Shown here one piece after another: positions 7,299 to 13,185 of a stretch of DNA of 14,139 bases. This DNA comes from Desulfobacteraceae bacterium (GTDB lineage Bacteria > Desulfobacterota > Desulfobacteria > Desulfobacterales > Desulfosarcinaceae). The stretch spans positions 1 through 14,139 of the forward strand of contig JALVQM010000278.1 in assembly GCA_027025615.1 (NCBI GenBank). The letters run 5' to 3'. The position numbers and the translations under genes are program-made. Under the pieces are notes generated by a model that ran no database searches, had not been told where the DNA came from, and was given only the letters and a program-made list of their open reading frames with translations. Positions within the stretch are counted from its first letter, which is position 1; every line of letters begins with the position of its first letter.

Positions 7299-8066
7299 TC
7301 AGTATTCGTGATTATTTAAAATCTCTTTAGCCAGGGCGAAATAACTCTTGGAACCGGTGGATGTTGCATCATAGAGCAGGATTGGTTTGCCGAAACTCGG
7401 TGATTCACCCAGACGGACATTACGGGGAATCACTGTTTTGAAAACCATATCTTTGAAGTAACCAATGGCATTGTCGGCCACTTGCTGTGACAAGTTGGTA
7501 CGCCGGTCAAACATGGTAAGCAGGATACCTGCAATCTGCAACCCGGGATTAAGCCCACTACGGATCCGCTGGTAAGTCTGCATTAGTTGACTCAAACCTT
7601 CAAGTGCGTAAAATTCGCACTGGAGCGGAATCAGCAATGTATCTGCCGCGGTCATGGCATTTACGGTCAGAAGGCTCAGTGAAGGAGGACAATCTATCAG
7701 GATATATTCAAATTCATCACGAATAGGGTCCAGCAAACGTCTGAGTGCCATCTCACGGCCGGGTTGACTCATCATCTCCACTTCAAAGCCGATCAATTCC
7801 ACCCTGGATGGCAATATCTTCAGGGTGGCAACCTTGTAATCGACAAGGATCTGCTTTGCATCAACCTGGCCGAGCATGCCATGGTAAAGGGTTTTTTGAA
7901 GTTTACTTTTTTCCACTCCCATGCCGGTTGTGGCATTGGCCTGGGGATCACAATCCACCAGGAGGGTTTTTTTTTCGAAAATCGCCAGGGCAGTAGACAA
8001 ATTTATGGCTGTTGTGGTTTTGCCCACCCCACCCTTTTGATTAGCTATGCAGATAACCTTTGCCAT
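7299..8066 (-). CDS. parA: Chromosome partitioning ATPase ParA (Soj)
   Basis: ParA is a deviant Walker ATPase that binds DNA non-specifically as an ATP dimer and is stimulated by ParB. The 255-residue product has the deviant Walker A motif KGGVGKTTT (11-19), the DCDPQ motif (D38, D40) and Walker B ILIDCPP (D125). The frame is open to a GTG at 8084, adding MIHLWA, but no Shine-Dalgarno precedes it, and MAKVICIANQKGG is the usual ParA N-terminus, so the ATG at 8066 is used. It lacks an extra N-terminal DNA-binding domain, as in chromosomal Soj rather than P1/F plasmid ParA. It is the first gene of the minus-strand run and is followed by parB. Confidence 0.95.
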   Translation of the reverse strand: MAKVICIANQKGGVGKTTTAINLSTALAIFEKKTLLVDCDPQANATTGMGVEKSKLQKTLYHGMLGQVDAKQILVDYKVATLKILPSRVELIGFEVEMMSQPGREMALRRLLDPIRDEFEYILIDCPPSLSLLTVNAMTAADTLLIPLQCEFYALEGLSQLMQTYQRIRSGLNPGLQIAGILLTMFDRRTNLSQQVADNAIGYFKDMVFKTVIPRNVRLGESPSFGKPILLYDATSTGSKSYFALAKEILNNHEY

Positions 8067-8123
8067 GGCCCAAAGGTGTATCACAAAAGAGGTAATTTGA
8101 AAAGCGGGATGGAATATGTCATT

Positions 8124-8153
8124 ATTATAATTTATGGCTTTGGTTGATTACAA
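8124..8153 (-). promoter_or_regulatory. Probable sigma-70 promoter of the parA-led operon
   Basis: On the minus strand a perfect TATAAT (8129-8124) follows TTGTAA (8153-8148) with an 18-bp spacer, about 57 bp before the parA ATG. The same bases also contain TATAAT on the plus strand (8126-8131), which could serve the M48 protease gene with a ~40-nt leader, but no good -35 is visible in that direction. Confidence 0.5.
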
Positions 8154-8178
8154 GCATCATAATCAGGAACGGGTCATC

Positions 8179-9621
8179 ATGAAATTATACAAATTCAGGT
8201 CATGGTTGGCAAAATTTTTAAAACTTGCACTGGTGCTTATCATCACTATCGAAATGATGGCCACCACCCCCTTTGCCTTGACCATCAAGGAAGAGAAAGA
8301 TCTCGGACGGGAAGTCATGCAATACGTATCCCGCCAATACAACTTTATCAACGACCCGCTGATTACCGACACCATCAACCGGGTTGGGCGTAAAATTCTC
8401 CAGGCTGCAGGCCCCCAGCCTTTTGAATACAAATTCTATGTAATCCGCACCGATGTTTATAATGCCTTTGCCACACCGGCCGGCCAGGTGTTCATAAATA
8501 GCGGCCTGCTGGAGATCATGGACACAGAGGATCAATTGGCTGGAATTCTTTCACACGAAATTGCCCACGTGATCTGTCGCCATATAAGCCGCCGACTGCA
8601 ACAAGCCAAAAAAGTCCAAATCGCAACCCTTGCAGGTCTGGTTGCCGGCATTTTCCTCGGCGTCGGTGGCGCCGGGGCAGCCGGTAATGCGCTGGCAGTC
8701 GGTTCCATGGCCGCCGGGCAATCCGCCATGCTTTCTTACAGCCGTAAAGACGAAATCCAGGCAGATGAAATCGGCCTGATCAACCTTGCCAAAGCCGGAT
8801 ACAGCGCCAGGGGGCTGCTCAAGGTGCTAAAGGCAATTCGTTCAAAGCAATGGTTCGGCAGTGAACAGGTCCCTACGTACCTTAAAACACACCCGGCTGT
8901 AGAAGCCCGTCTGGCCTACATCGACACCTGGATAGCCCAGAATGAAAAAGCCGGCCAAAGTTTTCCAGCCGATACCGAGTCTGCACGGCGCTCATATGCC
9001 CTGATGCACACCTATTTTCTGGGCCGTTTCGGAAAACTTGAAAATGCGGCGAAACGTTTTCAATCCAGCCTGAAGGCAAACCCAAAAGCCCCCCTGGCCC
9101 AGTACGGCCTTGGGCTGGTACTGATTCGCTCCGGAAAGCTCCTAGAGGCTGAAAAACGCCTTACAGCAGCCGTATCGTATATGCCTTTGGATTCACTGCT
9201 GCTGAAAGATCTAGGCAGACTGTATTTTCTGGAAGGAAATTGGCAGGCTTCAATAAAAACCCTGCATAAAGCCCTTGATCTGGGGGGCAAGCATCCGGAA
9301 ATCCTTTTTTACCTGGGCCGCAGCCAGGCCGAATCCGGAGAAACCAACCAGGCCATCGAAACCCTGCAAAAACTAATTACAAGCTATCCTGATTTCCCGG
9401 ATGGTTACTTTTTCCTCGGCCAGCTTACCGGCAAGGTCGGCGACCTGCCGGCAGCCCATTATTATCTCGGCATTTTCTACCTGAAAAAACATAAAAATTC
9501 AAATGCCAGGTTTCATTTTCAAAGGGCTCTGGAAAAAACCAATGATCCCAAGCTAAAGGCTAAGTTGCGCAACTACCTGGCCAGCTTACCAAAACCAGCA
9601 AAAGCTGCGTCTCACAATTGA
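8179..9621 (+). CDS. Periplasmic M48 metalloprotease with TPR repeats (BepA/YfgC-like)
   Basis: The 480-residue protein has a basic N-terminus and hydrophobic core (about 12-33), a likely Sec signal peptide ending near PFA-L. The M48 catalytic domain follows: HEIAH (H126, E127, H130) binds zinc with E192 in the ExxAD motif (EIQAD), and THPA (H238) matches the accessory histidine of BepA-type enzymes. From about 270 to 455 there are repeated ~34-residue helical units typical of TPRs (for example AQYGLGLVLIRSGKLLEAE and ILFYLGRSQAESGETNQA). BepA assists or degrades outer-membrane proteins such as LptD with BamA, and a similar outer-membrane quality-control role is likely. An in-frame ATG at 8134 would add 15 residues, but AGGAA lies about 10 nt before 8179 and the signal peptide starts there. 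It is divergent from parA. Confidence 0.9.
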   Translation: MKLYKFRSWLAKFLKLALVLIITIEMMATTPFALTIKEEKDLGREVMQYVSRQYNFINDPLITDTINRVGRKILQAAGPQPFEYKFYVIRTDVYNAFATPAGQVFINSGLLEIMDTEDQLAGILSHEIAHVICRHISRRLQQAKKVQIATLAGLVAGIFLGVGGAGAAGNALAVGSMAAGQSAMLSYSRKDEIQADEIGLINLAKAGYSARGLLKVLKAIRSKQWFGSEQVPTYLKTHPAVEARLAYIDTWIAQNEKAGQSFPADTESARRSYALMHTYFLGRFGKLENAAKRFQSSLKANPKAPLAQYGLGLVLIRSGKLLEAEKRLTAAVSYMPLDSLLLKDLGRLYFLEGNWQASIKTLHKALDLGGKHPEILFYLGRSQAESGETNQAIETLQKLITSYPDFPDGYFFLGQLTGKVGDLPAAHYYLGIFYLKKHKNSNARFHFQRALEKTNDPKLKAKLRNYLASLPKPAKAASHN

Positions 9622-9644
9622 ATCAAACAGCATGACCATTGCCC

Positions 9645-9706
9645 GTCTGCCGGTTCGACAGGCTGTCAAAAACCGAACAACAGACCGATAGTATTATTGT
9701 TTTTTT
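9645..9706 (+). terminator. Possible imperfect terminator after the M48 protease gene
   Basis: In the 94-bp convergent gap a nested inverted repeat is visible: GTCTG (9645-9649) with CAGAC (9681-9685), CGGTT (9651-9655) with AACCG (9671-9675), and GACA-ggc-TGTC at the tip (9657-9667). A run of seven T follows at 9700-9706. The T-run is 14 nt after the stem, farther than in a classic intrinsic terminator, so this is tentative. Confidence 0.3.
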
Positions 9707-9715
9707 GCAAGTTAA

Positions 9716-11749
9716 TCAGATTTTGTCGAAATGCGAAAACCGCATACTGAAAGTGCCCCGCCCCTGGGTGGCAGAACGCAGACTGGTTGAATAGCCGAAC
9801 ATACGGGCCAGAGGAACAATAGCTTTTATCTCCTGGAGCCCGCTTTTGGCCTCGATCCCTTCGATTTTCCCCCCCCGGGAATTCAGATCACCGATGACCT
9901 CTCCCATGTACTCTTCTGGTACGTAAATTTCAACTTCCATCACCGGATCCAACAAGTAAGGCTCGGCAGCCGCCAGTGCTTCCCTGCAGGCCATTGAAGC
10001 ACTTACAGTAAAGGCCAGCTCAGTTGAATGATGTTCCCTAAATTCTCCGTCAATCACTTCAGCCTTAACGTCCACCACAGGATAACCCATCAACGCTCCT
10101 GCAGCCAGAGACTCCATGACCCCTTTTTCAATAGCGGCAACAAATTCTTCCGGAATAACAGATGGTTCAGCTGTACATCGAAAACTGTTGCCAGCCCCCC
10201 GCTCATTTGGAATAACCCGTATCTTTACCCCGGCAAAATGAGAGCTGCCGGCGACCTCTTTGTCAAAAACCGCTTCGGCCTCAGCCTGGTTTGCTATGGT
10301 CTCCCGGTAAACAACCTGAGGCTTGCCCACGTTGACCTGAGTATTGAATTCCCTCTGCATGCGGCTTACAATAACCTCCAGATGCAGCTCTCCCATTCCT
10401 GAAAGAATCATCTGGCCGGTATCCTGGTCCTGCTTGACGCTTAGGGTGGGATCTTCAGCCAGGAATTTGGCCAAAACCTGTTCCAACTTGTCCTGATCCG
10501 AATGGGTCTTTGGTTCTACGGCAACGGAAATGACCGGCTCGTAAACCTCTATATCCTCAAGAACAACAGGATGTTGGGCACTACAGAGAGTGTCTCCTGT
10601 GCTGGCCTCTTTAAGCCCCACAACTCCCACTATGCTCCCTGCGCCGGCTGAATCCAGACGCTCACGTTTGTTGGCGTGCATTCTAAGGATTCGGGACAGC
10701 TTTTCCTTCCTGCCCCGAGTCGCATTGAAAACCTCCTTGCCGGCCTCAAGTTTTCCGCTGTATACCCTCACAAATGACAGCTTACGGCCTTCGATCATTG
10801 AAACTTTGAAAATAAGCGCTGCCAGAGGGTGGTTGTCCCTTGGGGGACAGGCAATAGTCTTTTTGGTATCAGGCGCCTGCCCTTCAATGGGGGGCAAATC
10901 AAGGGGGCTTGGCAAAAAACTCACAATGGCGTCCAGCAGTGGCTGGACTCCCTTGTTCTTCAGAGCGCTCCCGCATAAGACCGGAACCAGCTCCAAATCG
11001 ATGGTGGCTTTGCGAATGGCGGCCAAAAGCTCGGCCCTGTCAATTGGTTCATCAGCAAGGTAAGCCTCCATGATCCGGTCATTGTTGTCGGCAACGGTCT
11101 CGATCAATTTTTCACGGTATTTTTGAGCATCTTCCAAATGTTGTTCAGGAATATCAACAGCTTCGAAATGAGCACCCAGGCTGTCATCATCCCAGACGAC
11201 GAAACGCATATCTACCAGATCGATAACACCCCTGAATTCATCTTCAATGCCTGCCGGAAGTTGCATGACAAGGGGGACAGCCTTGAGTTTTTCAATCATC
11301 TGCTCAACGGTACCAAAAAAATCGGCTCCCACCCTATCCATTTTGTTTATGAAAGCCAGCTTGGGGACCTGGTACTTGTTGGCCTGTCGCCAGACCGTTT
11401 CAGATTGAGGTTCAACTCCACCTACTGCACAAAAAACACCCACCGCCCCATCCAGAACCCTTAATGAGCGTTCAACCTCAATGGTAAAATCCACATGGCC
11501 GGGGGTATCGATGAGCTGGATTTCATGGCCTGACCACTGGCAAGAGGTAACCGCAGACGTAATGGTAATGCCGCGCTCCTGCTCATCGGCCATCCAGTCC
11601 ATTACAGCCTCACCATCGTGAACTTCACCAATCTTGTGGGATCGGCCCGTATAATAAAGAATCCGTTCGGTGACCGTGGTCTTGCCGGCATCAATATGGG
11701 CTATTATCCCTATATTTCTAAGTCGTTCGATTTTATTTTTTTTCTTCAT
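9716..11749 (-). CDS. fusA: Elongation factor G paralogue (translational GTPase)
   Basis: A full-length 677-residue EF-G. The G domain has G1 AHIDAGKT (17-24), G2 RGITI, G3 DTPGH, G4 NKMD and G5 GSA; domains II to V follow at normal length, ending in GRGTFSMRFSHFDKI. EF-G drives ribosomal translocation and, with RRF, recycling. The gene is not beside rpsL, rpsG or tuf, so this is a stand-alone copy. Domain IV is unusual: the canonical SGGRGQYGHVKI loop reads AGSSHFAGVKI, and the tip loop reads DGEFREHHSTELAF where canonical EF-G has DGSYHxVDSSEMAF, so the tip histidine (His583 in E. coli) is arginine. This fits one of the specialised spdEFG-type paralogues known in deltaproteobacteria, planctomycetes and spirochaetes. 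A GTG at 11758 could add three residues, but the ATG at 11749 forms an ATGA overlap with the upstream stop. Confidence 0.93.
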   Translation of the reverse strand: MKKKNKIERLRNIGIIAHIDAGKTTVTERILYYTGRSHKIGEVHDGEAVMDWMADEQERGITITSAVTSCQWSGHEIQLIDTPGHVDFTIEVERSLRVLDGAVGVFCAVGGVEPQSETVWRQANKYQVPKLAFINKMDRVGADFFGTVEQMIEKLKAVPLVMQLPAGIEDEFRGVIDLVDMRFVVWDDDSLGAHFEAVDIPEQHLEDAQKYREKLIETVADNNDRIMEAYLADEPIDRAELLAAIRKATIDLELVPVLCGSALKNKGVQPLLDAIVSFLPSPLDLPPIEGQAPDTKKTIACPPRDNHPLAALIFKVSMIEGRKLSFVRVYSGKLEAGKEVFNATRGRKEKLSRILRMHANKRERLDSAGAGSIVGVVGLKEASTGDTLCSAQHPVVLEDIEVYEPVISVAVEPKTHSDQDKLEQVLAKFLAEDPTLSVKQDQDTGQMILSGMGELHLEVIVSRMQREFNTQVNVGKPQVVYRETIANQAEAEAVFDKEVAGSSHFAGVKIRVIPNERGAGNSFRCTAEPSVIPEEFVAAIEKGVMESLAAGALMGYPVVDVKAEVIDGEFREHHSTELAFTVSASMACREALAAAEPYLLDPVMEVEIYVPEEYMGEVIGDLNSRGGKIEGIEAKSGLQEIKAIVPLARMFGYSTSLRSATQGRGTFSMRFSHFDKI

Positions 11750-12285
11750 CTCACCCACATCATATCCGCAACAAGCGGCCGGCTTAAATCAGCATGCCCG
11801 GCCAGGGTCATGGTTTCCTTACCATCCAGCATTATTTTGACCGCATCCACCTTATCCAGGTTTACAATCAAGGTGTCAACCAGGGAGTAGACGGCAAGAA
11901 ATTCTGAAATGGCGCTAAAAGGCCAACCTTTAAAGCTTGGACTTTCAAAATCAATATATGCTGTACCATCGGCCTTGATAAAAAAAGTTCTCAGGCGTGT
12001 TGTTTCAGGCAAAACGGCCCGTCCGGATTTACGAGGCCCCTCAACTAACATTTTCAGCAGCTTGCGGCCAAAGACAACCTCGTCAGGCTCCATGGTAATA
12101 CTGCGTTGTTCAGCCCGCAGATAATTTCCATTTTCTGCTCCGAAATAGAGATGGACCACCGTGGTTTCTGCCCTGGTATCGGCAGGGGTATCCTTGTCCG
12201 AGGTGGTCCTGCCAGCGTTTGCTTCAATATGGAAACAGGCCACCAGGAAAATGACCAACAATAATTTGCTAAAAAGTTTACTCAA
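11746..12285 (-). CDS. GerMN-domain protein, putative lipoprotein
   Basis: The C-terminal ~130 residues match the GerMN domain: VVHLYFGAENGNYL, LLKMLVEGPRKSG...LPETTRLRTFFIKADGTAYIDF, then VYSLVDTLIVNLDKVDAVKIMLDG. GerMN modules occur in spore germination protein GerM and in envelope proteins of many non-sporeformers, often lipoproteins. From the TTG at 12285 (179 residues) the N-terminus is KLFSKLLLVIFLVAC, a basic then hydrophobic signal with an LVAC lipobox, cysteine 17. The start is uncertain: GTG at 12312 is possible, and the frame is open to 12483, but the longest form has no signal-like N-terminus and would lie upstream of a likely promoter. Its TGA overlaps the EF-G ATG as ATGA, so the two genes are probably translationally coupled. 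Confidence 0.75.
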   Translation of the reverse strand: MSKLFSKLLLVIFLVACFHIEANAGRTTSDKDTPADTRAETTVVHLYFGAENGNYLRAEQRSITMEPDEVVFGRKLLKMLVEGPRKSGRAVLPETTRLRTFFIKADGTAYIDFESPSFKGWPFSAISEFLAVYSLVDTLIVNLDKVDAVKIMLDGKETMTLAGHADLSRPLVADMMWVR

Positions 12286-12340
12286 AACCTCTATTCCCGG
12301 GCAAGTTGTCACAACCGCATTTATGGCTACAGAATCAGAA

Positions 12341-12369
12341 TTTTTATTCCAAGCCGGCCTGGTTGTCAA
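12341..12369 (-). promoter_or_regulatory. Probable promoter of the GerMN-EF-G transcription unit, with a palindrome on the -35
   Basis: On the minus strand a perfect TTGACA (12369-12364) is followed after 17 bp by TAAAAA (12346-12341). Transcription would begin near 12334, some 50 bp before the TTG chosen for the GerMN gene. The -35 lies inside the odd palindrome TGGTTG-T-CAACCA (12360-12372), which could be an operator. Confidence 0.42.
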
Positions 12370-12382
12370 CCATGATGGTTTC

Positions 12383-12805
12383 CTAAATGATAATGGCTTT
12401 GAAAATAACAAATAGGAACATTTCCAGGGAACTTTGGTAACACCTAAGCTGCCGGGGCCAAATGATACCTGAAAAAAGAGCACCGCGATAATCAGGATGC
12501 CTCATTGTAAGATCACCGGATTTAGCAATACCATGGCTGAATTTGTTCAGGCCGGCCATCATGTTTTCAAGCAGTTGTTTCCCTGGCTCTTTGCCGGTTG
12601 TCGCAAGCTGCTTTCAAAGTCCTGTATCTGTATAAAGCTCACCGGAAACATCCATAGCTTCGGTGACACCATTGGTGTAGAATAAAAACAGCGTCGCCCC
12701 TGCATTTTTGAACTTCCCGGCAGCTATAGATAAAATCATTCACCATCCCCAGGGCTGTTCCGGTATCGGTATTCAATGGCTCCGCCCATTCAGCCCTTGG
12801 TATAA
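12383..12805 (-). pseudogene. Decayed C-terminal fragment of a SpoIIE/PP2C-type serine phosphatase
   Basis: Reading the minus strand gives, in order, EPLNTDTGTALGMVNDF (frame ending near 12684), then after a one-base frame change at about 12683, FYTNGVTEAMDVSGEL, then an in-frame TGA at 12616-12614, then KQLL..ENMMAGLNKFSHG and SGDLTM. These match the end of the SpoIIE/RsbU phosphatase domain in the right order and spacing: the GxxLG segment, GDxLFLYTDGVTEAM, and the final DDITLL. The TDG aspartate is asparagine and the first aspartate of DDIT is glycine. No N-terminal half or sensor domain is visible above about 12805, and the frame runs on without recognisable content to a TAG at 12383. A frameshift, a stop and lost catalytic acids together indicate a dead relic. 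Confidence 0.6.
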
Positions 12806-12893
12806 TTATTATTATCTGATCAAGTAGTAATAAAACACCTATGCAAAATACAGATGGCTTCAGGTGTACAGCAAACCGACAATGCTTTTTTAA

Positions 12894-12921
12894 TTGACAC
12901 ACCAACTGCTTGGTATATAAA
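12894..12921 (+). promoter_or_regulatory. Probable sigma-70 promoter for the small ORF and mgtE
   Basis: A perfect TTGACA (12894-12899) and TATAAA (12916-12921, 5 of 6) are separated by 16 bp. Transcription would start near 12928, about 58 nt before the small ORF and about 258 nt before the mgtE start, giving a long 5' leader. The rest of 12806-12985 shows nothing else that I recognise. Confidence 0.6.
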
Positions 12922-12985
12922 GTAACAGTTCCTTTAAGGCTAAAGATTATATGTATCTTGAGTTTACTATCAGGAGAGAAGCTAA

Positions 12986-13123
12986 ATGAACGATTCGGAT
13001 GGCGGCAGTAGTTGCCCGCAAGACAGGCCAGTGCAATCAGCCAGCCAACCCGAAGAACCCGGCCAGCCTACCAACGTGCTTGCAGCCGTGATTGCGTACA
13101 AAACCGAAAAACGCGCAATCTAG
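12986..13123 (+). CDS. Small ORF (45 residues) in the mgtE leader, possible leader peptide
   Basis: I recognise no family. The ORF begins with ATG after a strong AGGAGA Shine-Dalgarno (12972-12977, 8-nt spacer) and ends at TAG 13121-13123, 62 bp before mgtE. It has no signal peptide or membrane segment. Composition is striking: acidic and polar at the start (MNDSDGGSS), then five prolines in residues 11-28 with an acidic/proline stretch QPEEPGQP at 21-28, then a short hydrophobic part and a basic end (YKTEKRAI). Enterobacterial Mg2+ transporter genes are controlled through leader peptides such as MgtL, in which acidic and proline codons affect translation according to Mg2+. The position and composition here suggest a similar cis-acting role, but this is inference; it could also be an independent small protein. 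Confidence 0.5.
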   Translation: MNDSDGGSSCPQDRPVQSASQPEEPGQPTNVLAAVIAYKTEKRAI

Positions 13124-13130
13124 CAGCCTT

Positions 13131-13185
13131 CCGGTTCACAACCGGCTGCCGGCACCCAGGACATAGGCCGGCAGCGAGGTGAACC
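13131..13185 (+). promoter_or_regulatory. Tandem hairpins and alternative stem at the mgtE ribosome-binding site
   Basis: Hairpin A is CCGGTT-CAC-AACCGG (13131-13145). Hairpin B is CTGCCGGC (13146-13153) with GCCGGCAG (13167-13174), extendable by one G-C pair, and is directly followed by the mgtE Shine-Dalgarno GAGGTGA (13176-13182). In addition GGTTCAC (13133-13139), part of hairpin A, is perfectly complementary to GTGAACC (13179-13185), which covers the end of the Shine-Dalgarno and the bases up to the ATG. That long stem would enclose hairpin B and cannot form together with hairpin A. The small-ORF stop codon is 7 nt before hairpin A, so a terminating ribosome would cover the left arms of both. 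A translational switch is plausible but unproven. Confidence 0.5.

Noticed and set aside
12286..12483. N-terminal extension of the GerMN reading frame to 12483
   Set aside because: The extra 66 codons lack a signal sequence or domain, overlap the end of the phosphatase relic, and lie upstream of or across the proposed promoter; the signal peptide begins near 12285.
12497..12905. Two short ORFs (12497-12685 plus, 12639-12905 minus) as genes
   Set aside because: The minus-strand one is a piece of the frame-shifted phosphatase relic, and the plus-strand one is its antisense; neither has a supported start.
12928..12985. M-box magnesium riboswitch upstream of mgtE
   Set aside because: Only about 58 nt lie between the predicted transcription start and the small ORF, too short for an M-box, and no matching helices or terminator were seen.
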